NCBI RefSeq assembly: GCF_902859625.1
Contig: NZ_CADIJX010000004.1
Location: 434,001-498,000 of the forward strand
DNA length: 64,000 bases
From: Achromobacter pestifer
GTDB taxonomy: Bacteria > Pseudomonadota > Gammaproteobacteria > Burkholderiales > Burkholderiaceae_B
Direction of reading: 5' to 3'
Shown: in pieces, positions 49,736 to 58,820 of the stretch
How positions within the stretch are numbered: the stretch's first letter is position 1
Layout of the letters: each line of letters starts with the position of its first letter
The notes under the pieces: generated by a model
What the model saw: the letters and a program-made list of their open reading frames with translations, nothing else
Databases searched by the model: none
What the model was told of the DNA's origin: nothing
Made by a program: the position numbers and the translations under genes

Positions 49736-51443
49736 CGGCGCGTTCGCCGTAAGCGGCGCGCGCCGCTTGCGCGCTGATCTTGCCGTCGGCAAGATCCCGC
49801 TCGATACGCGCCTGCTGCCGCTCGGCAGGTGCGCCGTAGCCGCCTCCGCCTGGCGTTTCAATGCGCACGCTGTCGCCCGGCGCCAACGCGATGTTGGCCG
49901 TCTTCGAGAACAGTTCTTCTGCCTGCGGCGTGCCGAAATTGCGGATCAGCCGCGCACGGCGCCCATCACCGCCACCGTCCACGCCCGACGCCACGCCCAC
50001 CGTATGGCTGTCCGAGCGCGCAGAGAACACGATGCCGGGGCCGACCGCGCGAATCTGCTTGGCGATCGCCAAGCCGCCGCGCGTGCGGCCGACGCCACCC
50101 GAGTCCTGGATCATCGCGTATTCGTCCATCAGCAATGGATACTCGTTCTCCAGGGCCTCAACCGGTAGATTCGACGTGTTCGTCATATGGACATGCACCG
50201 CGTCCATGCCATCGGCATCAAAGCGCGCGCCCGCGCCGCCGCCCAGTGTTTCGAGATACACGAAGTGGCCGGCGCGTTCGCGCCAACGCCCAGAGAACAC
50301 GATGGCCGGGCAGCAATCATTGCTGGACGCCATGGTCTTCTCTGGCGGCAACAAGCCGCGGAACGCGCCGAAGATCGCGCCTGCCACCTTCTGCGCGGTA
50401 ATGGAGCGCGCGCCCACGGCAGCCGGGTGTTCAGGGTTGGTGATGGTCCCCACGGGCGCCGATAGCGTGATGGGGTCGAAGAGGCCCGCGTTGGGTGTCA
50501 GGTCCGGATCCAACATCGCTTTCACGGCGTAATAGACGCATGCCCGCAAAGCGTTGAACGGCAGGTTCATGGCACCGCGTGCCTGCTTGCCAGACCCGTC
50601 AAAATCAAAATGCAGGTTGTCGTGGCTGACAGTCAGGGTCACTTGAATCGGCACCGGGTCGCCGCCCATGCCATCGTCATCCAGGTCACTGCGGAAGGTG
50701 TAGCTGCCTTGCCGCAGTTCCGCGATGCGGTTCAACAGGCGCCGCCGCGTGTAGGCGATCACGTCGTCCACGGAGCGCAGCACGGCGTCCAGCCCCATCT
50801 GCCGGATCAGGCCTTGCACCGCAGCCGCGCCACGACGGTTGGTGGCCATCTGCACGCGCAAGTCCAGCACCCGTTCCTCCGGGTCGCGCGTATTGGCGCA
50901 GATCAGGCGCAACATGTCTTCATCCGTTTCGCCATGGCGCGCGATGCGGCACGCGGGAATGCGTATGCCTTCCTCGAAAATGGATTTCAAGCCGCCCGCG
51001 ATCGACCCGGGCACCGCGCCGCCCACATCGGAATGGTGCGCAATGTTGGCCGCGAAGAAACGCAACACGCCGTCCCAGAAGACGGGCGTCACGATGTTGA
51101 TGTCGGGCAGGTGACTGCCGTCCGCCAGGTAGGGATCATTGCAGATGAACACGTCCCCATCGCGGATGTCGTCCCGCTTGTAGGTGCGCAGAATGGCCCC
51201 CATCGCGCCATCCAGGGACCCCAGATGCAGCGGGATCTGCGTGCCTTGCGCCACCAGCCGGCCCGCTGCGTCGAACAGGGCCACCGAGCAGTCCTTGCGT
51301 TCTTTGATGTTGGTCGAGAACGATGCGCGCACCAGCGTGTTGTTCATGTCCTCGGTGATGGACAGCAGGCGGTTGCAGAACACCTCCATGCCGATGGGAT
51401 CGGCCAGCACCGCGCCGGCTTCGGGATTGTTGGGCTTAGTCAT
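49722..51443 (-). CDS. Hydantoinase B/oxoprolinase family protein (HyuB-like)
   Basis: 573-aa beta subunit of the ATP-dependent N-methylhydantoinase/5-oxoprolinase/acetone-carboxylase superfamily. LADPIGMEVFCNRLLSITEDMNNTLVRASFSTNIKERKDCS is the canonical N-terminus. DVFICNDPYLADGSHLPDINIVTPVFWDG and FFAANIAHHSDVGG are conserved metal-site stretches. PGGGGYGAPAER closes the protein. It overlaps HyuA by 8 bp, so the two subunits are made together. The substrate is probably a cyclic amide (lactam or hydantoin), unproven. Confidence 0.94.
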   Translation of the reverse strand: MTKPNNPEAGAVLADPIGMEVFCNRLLSITEDMNNTLVRASFSTNIKERKDCSVALFDAAGRLVAQGTQIPLHLGSLDGAMGAILRTYKRDDIRDGDVFICNDPYLADGSHLPDINIVTPVFWDGVLRFFAANIAHHSDVGGAVPGSIAGGLKSIFEEGIRIPACRIARHGETDEDMLRLICANTRDPEERVLDLRVQMATNRRGAAAVQGLIRQMGLDAVLRSVDDVIAYTRRRLLNRIAELRQGSYTFRSDLDDDGMGGDPVPIQVTLTVSHDNLHFDFDGSGKQARGAMNLPFNALRACVYYAVKAMLDPDLTPNAGLFDPITLSAPVGTITNPEHPAAVGARSITAQKVAGAIFGAFRGLLPPEKTMASSNDCCPAIVFSGRWRERAGHFVYLETLGGGAGARFDADGMDAVHVHMTNTSNLPVEALENEYPLLMDEYAMIQDSGGVGRTRGGLAIAKQIRAVGPGIVFSARSDSHTVGVASGVDGGGDGRRARLIRNFGTPQAEELFSKTANIALAPGDSVRIETPGGGGYGAPAERQQARIERDLADGKISAQAARAAYGERAVIAR

Positions 51444-53493
51444 TCAAGCCTCCTTGCAAACGGATGATCAGGTTGCCGTACTCGTCCACGCTAGCGTGCT
51501 GGCCCACGCCCACGACGGTGGTCGAACTCATTTCCTCAAGCAGGGCGGGGCCGGTGAAACGCGCACCGGTCGGTACGCGGTCGCGGTCGTAGACAGGCGT
51601 TTCCAGCCAGCCATGCACGGCCCCGAAATAGGCGTTGCGCTGCCCCAGCCGCGCGTCTTCCAGCACGCCCCCTATATGGCGTGGCGCAAGCGGCGCTTTC
51701 ACCACCTGGCCCACGGCCTGCATGCGGCAATTGATGATCTGCACCTTGCGGTCGTCCACCGTGTAGCCATATTCGCGTTCATGCGCCGCTGCGAAGCGGC
51801 GCGCGAACTCGGCGTATCCGCCCGCGCCTCCATCGTCCAGGCTCACCTGGACCTCAAAGTTCTGGCCTTCGTAGCGGGCGTCGATGGCGCTGTGGCAAAC
51901 CCGCAGCGCCGGGTCCACGCGCTCTTGCGTCAACCAGCTTTCGGCCTGATCGCGCAACCCGTCGAAGATGGCCGAGATCGCAGGCCACGTCTCTTCCGCA
52001 GCCAGCGAGATTTCGCTTTGCACGAAGTCAAACGAGATGTCGCTGAGCAGAATGCCGCGCGCGCACATGGTGCCCGGCTCCTGTGGCACGATCACCACCG
52101 GAATGCCGCATTCCTCGGCGACTTCCACCGCGTGCAGCGGCCCCGCACCGCCGTAGGCGTAGAGCGCGAAGCAAGACAGGTCGTAGCCCCGTTCGGTGGA
52201 CACCGCGCGGATGGCGCGGCTCATGTTGGCGGCAGCGATGCGCAGAATGCCTTCGGCGGCGGCTTCCAGCCCCAGGCCCAACGGCTGCGCCACGCTTTCT
52301 TCGATGACCCGCCGCGCCGCCTGCGCGTGGACTGGCATGCGGCCATTCAGCAACGCCACCGGGTTCAAGCGCTGCAACGTAATCTCGGCGTCGGTGATCG
52401 TGGGCTCCTGGCCGCCACGGCCGTAACCCACCGGCCCCGGCACCGCGCCCGCGCTGTGCGGGCCGACCTTCAGCGCGCCCGCATCATCCAGCCAGGCGAT
52501 GCTGCCGCCTCCCGCGCCGATCACATGGATGTCGACCATTGGCGTCTTGACGGGATAGCCCGCGACGTGACGATGCGAGGTGAACAGCGGACGGCCATCG
52601 CAAACCAGCGACACGTCCGTGCTGGTGCCTCCCACATCAAACGTCACAAGGTTCAGGCTGCCAATGGCGCGCCCCACCGCCGCCGCGCCGACCACACCCG
52701 CCGCCGGCCCGGACAGGCACGTCCGCACCGGGTACTGGCGCACGGTGGCAATGGACATCAGGCCGCCGTTGGAATGGATGGTGTGCGGTTCATGCCCGAT
52801 GTCCAGTTCGCGCACCCGCTGCAAAAAGCGTTCCAGATAGCGCGCCATCTTCGGTCCCACCGCCGCGTTCAACACCGTGGTGGACAAGCGTTCATACTCG
52901 CGGAATTCGGGCAACACGTCGGATGACTGGCTGATGTAGACGCCCGGCATGGCCTCGGCGACGATCCGCGCGGCGCGGCGCTCGTGCTCCGGGTTGCGAT
53001 AGGCGTGCAGAAAGCAGATCGTCACGGCCTCGATGCCCGCCTCGGCGAACTGACGCGCGGCGGCCAGCACCTGCGCCTCGTCCAGCGGCGTCAACACATC
53101 GCCCGTCGCATTGACGCGCTCGTCGACTTCCACGCGAAACTCTCGCGGCACGGCCACCGGCGGCTTGCCTACGGCGTAGTCGTACAGATGGGGACGGGTC
53201 TGGCGTCCGATCTCCAGCACATCGCGAAAGCCGCGCGTGGTGATCAAACCGACGCGCGCGCCCTTGCGTTCAATGATGAGGTTGGTGGCCACCGTGGTGC
53301 CATGGCCCACATGCGACACCTGCGAAGGCGTCACGCCGTGATCCCCAAGCATCTGGCCGATGCCCGTGGCGATGGCCTCGGAAGGATCGTGCGGCGTGGA
53401 GGGCACCTTGTGAAAGTGCACCACGCCCGCGTCCTCATCGATCATCGTGAAATCGGTGAACGTGCCTCCGACGTCTATCCCTATGCGATACAT
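51436..53493 (-). CDS. Hydantoinase A/oxoprolinase family protein (HyuA-like)
   Basis: 685-aa ATP-binding alpha subunit with an actin-like ATPase fold. MYRIGIDVGGTFTDFTMIDEDAGVV at the N-terminus and FDVGGTSTDVSLVCDGRP near residue 290 are the two phosphate loops. GHGTTVATNLIIERKGARVGLITTRGFRDVLEIGRQ is also diagnostic. It phosphorylates the lactam for ring opening together with HyuB. It is downstream of a Bug binding protein (136-bp gap), suggesting a three-gene operon under the divergent LysR. Confidence 0.95.
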   Translation of the reverse strand: MYRIGIDVGGTFTDFTMIDEDAGVVHFHKVPSTPHDPSEAIATGIGQMLGDHGVTPSQVSHVGHGTTVATNLIIERKGARVGLITTRGFRDVLEIGRQTRPHLYDYAVGKPPVAVPREFRVEVDERVNATGDVLTPLDEAQVLAAARQFAEAGIEAVTICFLHAYRNPEHERRAARIVAEAMPGVYISQSSDVLPEFREYERLSTTVLNAAVGPKMARYLERFLQRVRELDIGHEPHTIHSNGGLMSIATVRQYPVRTCLSGPAAGVVGAAAVGRAIGSLNLVTFDVGGTSTDVSLVCDGRPLFTSHRHVAGYPVKTPMVDIHVIGAGGGSIAWLDDAGALKVGPHSAGAVPGPVGYGRGGQEPTITDAEITLQRLNPVALLNGRMPVHAQAARRVIEESVAQPLGLGLEAAAEGILRIAAANMSRAIRAVSTERGYDLSCFALYAYGGAGPLHAVEVAEECGIPVVIVPQEPGTMCARGILLSDISFDFVQSEISLAAEETWPAISAIFDGLRDQAESWLTQERVDPALRVCHSAIDARYEGQNFEVQVSLDDGGAGGYAEFARRFAAAHEREYGYTVDDRKVQIINCRMQAVGQVVKAPLAPRHIGGVLEDARLGQRNAYFGAVHGWLETPVYDRDRVPTGARFTGPALLEEMSSTTVVGVGQHASVDEYGNLIIRLQGGLND

Positions 53494-53629
53494 ATCGTTC
53501 GTTCCAAAAAAGTCTTGCCAGGCCGTCCGCGCGAACCTTGCGGCAACAGAAATCCCTTGCGCCGCGCGTGCCGGCGAGTCTGATGCCGCACGGAACGAGT
53601 CTTCCGCCGGCGCGCGTGGCGAAAGGGGG

Positions 53630-54610
53630 TCAGTCCAGATGAATGTCGGCTTGCTTCACCACCTGGCACCATTTGCTGATTTCATCCTTGATCATCGTCC
53701 CGAACGCCGGCCCCGCCACATCCGACACCTGCGCGCCTTGCTGCTCCAGATACGTCTTCATGGAGGGCGTGTGCAAGGTCTGCACCAGACCATCGGTCAG
53801 CTTTTGCCGCAGGGGTTCCGGCATGTTGGCGGGCGCCAGCATGCCGAACCAGACCATGGCCTCATAGCCCGGGTAGCCGGACTCCGCGACCGTGGGCACG
53901 TTGGGCAACATGGGCGAACGCTGCGGCGACGTCACCGCCAGCGCCTTGATCTTGCCGTCCTTGATATAGGGGTAGGACGTCATCACGACGTCCATCATCA
54001 TGTTGATCTGGCCGCCCACCAGGTCGATCAGCGCCGGACCCGAGCCGCGATAAGGCACATGCACCATGGATACGCCAGCGGTCGTCTTGAAGAGCTCGGC
54101 CGCCAGATGGTTGGACGTGCCCTGGCCATTGGAAGCAAATGAGTACTTCTCAGGCTCCTTCTTCAGCAGCGCGACGAACTCCTGCAACGTATTGGCAGGC
54201 ACCGACTGGTTCACCGACATCACGTTGGGAATCGTCGCCACCACCGTCAGCGGCGTGAAGTCCTTGACGGCGTCATAGGGCAGTTTTGAATACACGCAGG
54301 GCGCGCTGCCATGCGTGCTGACCGAGCCCATCAGGATGGTGTAGCCGTCGGCCGGCTGGCGGGCCACGTATTCGGTGCCTACCGTGCCTCCCGCGCCCGG
54401 GCGGTTTTCAACAATGACGTTGGCGGACAGGCGCTGGCCCAGACCTTCCGCGATCTTGCGAGCGATCAGGTCCGTTGACCCGCCTGCGGCAAACGGCACC
54501 ACAATGCGAATCACCTTATCCGGCCAGGCGGCGCCAGCGGTTCCGGCGGCGGCAAATAACGCGACCCCGGCGGCAATGCGACAGCAACTGCGTATCAGCC
54601 CTTGGTTCAT
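53630..54610 (-). CDS. Bug-family tripartite tricarboxylate transporter binding protein
   Basis: 326-aa periplasmic receptor. The signal peptide (about 1-27) ends AGA. The mature start WPDKVIRIVVPFAAGGSTDLIARK, then VENRPGAGGTVGTEYVARQPADGYT, HVPYRGSGPALIDLVGGQINMM and [22 protein letters not shown] are textbook Bug features. It has no membrane partner nearby. As first gene of the Hyu operon it may capture the compound opened by HyuAB, or act as a sensor. Confidence 0.94.
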   Translation of the reverse strand: MNQGLIRSCCRIAAGVALFAAAGTAGAAWPDKVIRIVVPFAAGGSTDLIARKIAEGLGQRLSANVIVENRPGAGGTVGTEYVARQPADGYTILMGSVSTHGSAPCVYSKLPYDAVKDFTPLTVVATIPNVMSVNQSVPANTLQEFVALLKKEPEKYSFASNGQGTSNHLAAELFKTTAGVSMVHVPYRGSGPALIDLVGGQINMMMDVVMTSYPYIKDGKIKALAVTSPQRSPMLPNVPTVAESGYPGYEAMVWFGMLAPANMPEPLRQKLTDGLVQTLHTPSMKTYLEQQGAQVSDVAGPAFGTMIKDEISKWCQVVKQADIHLD

Positions 54611-54741
54611 GGCTTGGTTTCCCCTTGTTGATAGAACTTCCTTGTGGCTGGATCATGCGTGTCCAACCTTGGTTCGCTGCAACAACAGGGTCATCCTAGG
54701 CTTCTGGCTTCAATGACAGCAGCCCTACAGGTTTATATTTG

Positions 54742-54758
54742 TATAAATGCCATTTATA
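54742..54758. promoter_or_regulatory. Palindrome TATAAAT-GCC-ATTTATA (candidate LysR site)
   Basis: A perfect 7-bp inverted repeat with a 3-bp spacer lies in a conspicuously AT-rich island (54731-54758) just before the LysR GTG start, between the divergent Bug/Hyu operon and the regulator. Its form fits LysR T-N11-A sites. Confidence 0.6.
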
Positions 54759-54769
54759 GGTTGGCGGCC

Positions 54770-55666
54770 GTGAAGAATCCGGATCTGAATCTGCTTCTGC
54801 ATTTCGACGCTTTGATGGCCTGCCGCAATGTGTCGCGGGCAGCGGAAGCGATGAATATCAGCCAGCCTGCGATGAGCGCGGCGATGAACCGGCTGCGTCA
54901 GCTGTTCGGTGATCCGTTGCTGGTGCGCGAGGGCGGCGCCTGGCAGCCGACGTTGCGGGCGATGGAGCTGCATCAGAATTTCAAGCCGCTGCTGGAAAGC
55001 TGGCATCGCGCCACGCGCACCCGCGAGGCCTTCGACCCGGCGCATTCATCGCGCACGCTGTCGTTCTACGCCACCGACTATGTGCAGTTCACGCTGCTGC
55101 CAAAGCTGATACCGCGGCTGGCCGTGGATGCGCCGCATTTTCAGTTGCAGATCGTGCCCGCTCGTCCTCAGCATGGCTTGAGCATGCTGGACACGAATCA
55201 CGTGGAATTGATTGCAGGCTACTTCCCGGATCCAGCGCCGGATCTGCGCACGCGCTTCCTGTATCAAGAACCCGCCGTCTGCATCGTGCGCGAAGGCCAC
55301 CCCTGTCTGCGCAAGCGCTGGAACCTGGATGCCTATCTGCGTTATGGCCACCTGGATCTGGCCGCGCACACGCGCTATTTCAGCACCGCGATCGACCGCA
55401 TCCTGATGGGGCACAATCGCAGCCGCAAGATCGTGGCCACCTTGTCCAGCTATCTGGTGTGCCCGTTCATCGTGGAGGGCTCGGACCTGATCGCGACCAT
55501 GCCGGTCAGCATCGCGAAGGCCATGGCGGGCAGCGCGCGCATCGTGACGCTGAAGGTGCCGCTGACCCTGCCGCCCATTGCCGTATCGCTGTACTGGCAT
55601 GAACGCTATCAGGATGACCCCGCGCACGCCTGGCTGCGGCAATACCTGGCCGGCGTGCTGGGGTAG
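54770..55666 (+). CDS. LysR-family transcriptional regulator of the Hyu/Bug operon
   Basis: 298-aa LysR regulator starting at GTG 54770, giving MKNPDLNLLLHFDALMACRNVSRAAEAMNISQPAMSAAMNRLRQLFGDPLLVR, an exact LysR N-terminus of the NodD-like subgroup. An in-frame ATG at 54713 would add 19 residues across the palindrome and is unlikely. The effector domain spans ~95-290. It is divergent from the Bug-HyuA-HyuB operon and likely controls it. It converges with the AraC gene (16-bp gap). Confidence 0.92.
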   Translation: MKNPDLNLLLHFDALMACRNVSRAAEAMNISQPAMSAAMNRLRQLFGDPLLVREGGAWQPTLRAMELHQNFKPLLESWHRATRTREAFDPAHSSRTLSFYATDYVQFTLLPKLIPRLAVDAPHFQLQIVPARPQHGLSMLDTNHVELIAGYFPDPAPDLRTRFLYQEPAVCIVREGHPCLRKRWNLDAYLRYGHLDLAAHTRYFSTAIDRILMGHNRSRKIVATLSSYLVCPFIVEGSDLIATMPVSIAKAMAGSARIVTLKVPLTLPPIAVSLYWHERYQDDPAHAWLRQYLAGVLG

Positions 55667-55682
55667 GCGAGGGCCAGCCCGC

Positions 55683-56516
55683 CTATTTCAGGGGCAGGCA
55701 GATGCGGGTCTGCAATTGCGCGGGCGGCGTCGTGCGGGGGTCATTCACGTATTGCTCGAACATGGGGAAGTCGGCCGGCACCATGCCGCTGGCGGGCAAC
55801 CATTCCGAGAACATCCATTGGTAAGGCTTGGACATCTCGTTGTAGGGGCCGGTGTAGGTCAGGATGGCGCATCGGCCGGCGGGGATGTCGAAGCGCTCCA
55901 GTTCGCCGCCCAACGCCGCATCAGGCGCAACCGGCATGCCGGCAAGCGAACGCAGCTGGCTTTCCGGCACTTGCTCCGGATCATCGAAGTACACGCCAAA
56001 GCCGATGGTCTCGGGGCTGGCGAGCCCCTGGCCGGTGGCCAGCATGAAGGCTCGGGTGAAAGCGGATCCGATCTCCTGATAGCTGCCGCGATGCGCAAGC
56101 GCGGCCAGCGTGACGCCGGGGAAGTGTTCGATGGCGATGGGGTACATGGCAAGCTCCTTGGGGTCTGGGGGTTGGGAGCGCGCTGCCCGGTACCGGCCCG
56201 GCGGAATGCCGAAGACGGCGCCAAACGCCCGGTTGAACGCCGCGTCGGATTCGTAGCCGGCACGTTGCGCAACGTCCCTCAAGGGCGCCTGCGATCCTGC
56301 CAACGCCACAGCCGCGCGATGCATGCGGATGCGCTGGACCGTGGCGTTGACCGTTTCCCCCATCATCGCGCGGTAGACGCGGTGGAAATGGTAGGGGGAC
56401 AGGCACGCCAGGTCCGCCAACTGATGCAGATCGGGGTCGGCGTCAGGATATGCAGCCAGCCAGCGCAGGACGGGGTCCAGGCGTTGAATGTAGAGGGATT
56501 TTGTTTCGGGCTTCAT
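55683..56516 (-). CDS. AraC-family regulator with GyrI-like effector domain
   Basis: 277 aa. Two helix-turn-helix motifs lie in the first ~110 residues (LHQLADLACLSPYHFHRVYRAMMGETVNATVQRIRMHRA and LRDVAQRAGYESDAAFNRAFGAVFGIPPGRYR). Residues ~125-277 form a GyrI-like small-molecule-binding domain (VTLAALAHRGSYQEIGSAFTRAF...IPAGRCAILTYTGPYNEM). This is the SoxS/Rob-like arrangement used for drug and stress responses. ATG 56516 has AAGGAGC upstream. Confidence 0.93.
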   Translation of the reverse strand: MKPETKSLYIQRLDPVLRWLAAYPDADPDLHQLADLACLSPYHFHRVYRAMMGETVNATVQRIRMHRAAVALAGSQAPLRDVAQRAGYESDAAFNRAFGAVFGIPPGRYRAARSQPPDPKELAMYPIAIEHFPGVTLAALAHRGSYQEIGSAFTRAFMLATGQGLASPETIGFGVYFDDPEQVPESQLRSLAGMPVAPDAALGGELERFDIPAGRCAILTYTGPYNEMSKPYQWMFSEWLPASGMVPADFPMFEQYVNDPRTTPPAQLQTRICLPLK

Positions 56517-56643
56517 GCTTGCTCCTTGGAGGGCAATGTAGCTTTCTCGGATTTGCAGATTTTGCGGTTTTTCTGGCTGGGTTGTTTGGTTTTTCTTGAC
56601 GCACGGCATCGCGGCGGCCAGGGGGGTGCGAACACGTATCCCC

Positions 56644-56707
56644 GTAGGATGGGTGAAGCGCGCACGGCTCTATTTGTTTCGACACGGCCGAACGCGCGCA
56701 ACCCATC
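56644..56707 (+). repeat. 64-bp element, copy 4
   Basis: The left arm GTAGGATGGGTGAAGCGCG, a 30-bp centre unlike the other copies, and the right arm CGCGCGCAACCCATC are again exactly 64 bp. It sits 12 bp past the stop codon of the minus-strand D-hydroxyacid dehydrogenase gene, upstream of the AraC gene. Confidence 0.9.
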
Positions 56708-56719
56708 ATCTCCGCAAGA

Positions 56720-57655
56720 TCAATACCCCCGCAACGGATCGTAGATATTCGGCAAGGCCTCGCCGCGCTCGTTCGCCTCGATCAACAACGACGTATGCCG
56801 GGCACGTTCCCGGCGATCCGGAATCGCGGCGCAATGTGGCGTGATGATGATGCCGGGATGCGACCAAAGTGGAGACTCCGGCGGCAACGGCTCTTTTTCA
56901 AATACATCCAGCACGGCCTGGTGCAGATGGCCGCTGTCCAGCGCATCCAGCACATCTTGCGTGACCATGTGCGAGCCCCGGCCGGCGTTGATCAGGCAGG
57001 CGCCCTTGGGCAATTGCGACAAGGTGGCGGTGTTGAGAATTCCGCGAGTGGCGTCTGTTGCGGGCAGCAGACAGACGAGCAGGTCGGTGTTGGACAGGAA
57101 CTCACCGAACTGCTCGGCGCCGGCATAGGACGGCATGCCGTCCAACGTGCTGGCGCCGCGTGACCAGCCGCTGACGGGAAAGCCAACGCGCGACAGCAAC
57201 TGGGCCGAGGCCACGCCCAGATGCCCCAGGCCCATGATGCCAACGCGCATGTCGGCGGCCACGCGCAGGGAGTCGAAGATCTCCCAATGGCCACGCGCCT
57301 GGTTATCCACAACCCGCTTGATGTCGCGGGTCAGCATCAGCGCGGAGGTCAGCACGAATTCGGCCATTTCGGTCTGCGTGCGGGCCGTGACCATGCGGGC
57401 GATGGACAGGTGGCGCGGCAACTGCGGGTCGGCCAGGATGTGGTCGACCCCGGCGCCCGCGCTGATGATGAGTTTCAGGTTGGGGAAGGTGGCCAGCCGG
57501 CCGGCATCGGGCGCCCAGACCAGAGCGTAATCCACGGTGGCCGGGTCGATCTCTTCATGCCAGCCCACCACATCCAGCTCGGGTGCGAACGCGCGGAACT
57601 GCGCGCGCCACGCCTCGATCGCCGACGGGCCGCCGGAATTGATGATGAGCCGCAT
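56720..57655 (-). CDS. D-2-hydroxyacid dehydrogenase (glyoxylate/hydroxypyruvate reductase-like)
   Basis: 311-aa NAD(P)-dependent enzyme of the GhrA type. The Rossmann loop is GIMGLGHLGVASAQLL. The catalytic triad is Arg in INAGRGSHM, Glu in LDVFEKEPLPPESPLW and His in ITPHCAA. ATG 57655 was chosen. It is the last gene of operon 2, 94 bp after the binding-protein stop. It would reduce a 2-oxo acid such as glyoxylate, the sort of product that opine-type oxidation of the imported compound gives. Confidence 0.9.
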   Translation of the reverse strand: MRLIINSGGPSAIEAWRAQFRAFAPELDVVGWHEEIDPATVDYALVWAPDAGRLATFPNLKLIISAGAGVDHILADPQLPRHLSIARMVTARTQTEMAEFVLTSALMLTRDIKRVVDNQARGHWEIFDSLRVAADMRVGIMGLGHLGVASAQLLSRVGFPVSGWSRGASTLDGMPSYAGAEQFGEFLSNTDLLVCLLPATDATRGILNTATLSQLPKGACLINAGRGSHMVTQDVLDALDSGHLHQAVLDVFEKEPLPPESPLWSHPGIIITPHCAAIPDRRERARHTSLLIEANERGEALPNIYDPLRGY

Positions 57656-57749
57656 GCTGGTTCTTCCCTGTGTGCGGGCGGATACGCCCAAGTTGTGTCA
57701 TACGGTGCGCGCCCGCAGCTTATCCACAGGCGCGCACCACACGATCTTA

Positions 57750-58820
57750 TCAACGTTCGACGGTGCGGTTCCAGCGCGCATTGAATGCAGGGCGCGCCGT
57801 GTTGATCTGATCCCAGTCCAGGATCTTGGCGTTCTGCATGTAACCCTGGAAGCGCGTCAGCGCTTCCGTGTTGTCGGCCGCCGCCTGCACCTTTTTGTTG
57901 GACGGGAAATGGCCCCCCATTTCCAGCGCCTTGGCCTGCGCGCTGGCCGACAACAGGTACAGCGCCAGCTTCTGCGACAGTTCCGGTTCGCTGTTCTTGG
58001 CGATGACGCATTCGCCCACCATCAAGATCACCGACCCTTCCTTGGGTTGTGCGTATTCCACTGGAATGTCACGCTTCTTCAGGCGGGCAATCGCGGTAGG
58101 TGTCAGCGGGAAGATGGCGGCTTCGTTGGACTGGATCATTTCGGCCAGCTTGGCCGAGTTGGGGATGTACTCCAGCACGTTGGGGCCAATGGTCGTGGGC
58201 CACTTCTTGAAGCCCGGCTCGTAGTTCTGATCGTCACCGCCCTGGATGCGGTTGAACATCAGGAAGCCGTGCAGACCGAAGGTGCTGCCGGACGCGGACT
58301 GGAACACGACGTGGCCCTTGTACTTCGGATCCGCCAGGTCCATCCACGACGTCGGCGGCGCCCAGCCCTTGTCGGCGAACATCTTGGTGTTGTAGCCCAG
58401 GCCCGTCATGCCGATGTCGATGCCGGCTGCCATGCGGTCTTTCATCACGGCGGTGGGGTATAGCTCTTTCAGCACGGGATCGTCGTTCAGCTGTTCGCAC
58501 AAGCCCATCGAAATCGCACGCGCCATGATGCCGTCGTCCAGGAACATGACGTGCATCTGCGGCTTGTCCTTGTACGCTTGCGCCTTGGCCAGCACATCGG
58601 TCGAGGTGCCTGGCACCACGACGATCTTCACGTTGTTGGCTTTTTCAAAATCGGGGAACACGTACTGCGTGAACGCGCGCTCCATGTCGCCGCCGTTCAT
58701 GCCGACGTACAAGGTCTTCTGCTGCGCCATGGCGCCCGTGGACAGCAACGTCATCATCGCCGCGCCCAGCAGCCACTTCCCCTTGCTCAGGCGCGATGCG
58801 CCCTGTTTCTTATCCATCAT
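57750..58820 (-). CDS. Spermidine/putrescine-type ABC substrate-binding protein (operon 2)
   Basis: 356-aa PotD-like periplasmic protein. Signal peptide of about 33 residues ending AMA. LYVGMNGGDMERAFTQYVFPDFEKANNVKIVVVPGTSTD and MHVMFLDDGIMARAISMGLC mirror the operon 1 receptor, as does PTSWMDLADPKYKGHVVFQS. ATG 58820 overlaps the DAO stop by 4 bp. Here the receptor gene is late in the operon rather than first as in operon 1. Confidence 0.92.
   Translation of the reverse strand: MMDKKQGASRLSKGKWLLGAAMMTLLSTGAMAQQKTLYVGMNGGDMERAFTQYVFPDFEKANNVKIVVVPGTSTDVLAKAQAYKDKPQMHVMFLDDGIMARAISMGLCEQLNDDPVLKELYPTAVMKDRMAAGIDIGMTGLGYNTKMFADKGWAPPTSWMDLADPKYKGHVVFQSASGSTFGLHGFLMFNRIQGGDDQNYEPGFKKWPTTIGPNVLEYIPNSAKLAEMIQSNEAAIFPLTPTAIARLKKRDIPVEYAQPKEGSVILMVGECVIAKNSEPELSQKLALYLLSASAQAKALEMGGHFPSNKKVQAAADNTEALTRFQGYMQNAKILDWDQINTARPAFNARWNRTVER

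Noticed and set aside
51184..52926. 580-codon plus-strand frame opposite HyuA/HyuB
   Set aside because: Antisense to two strongly conserved genes, His/Arg-rich, no recognisable motif.
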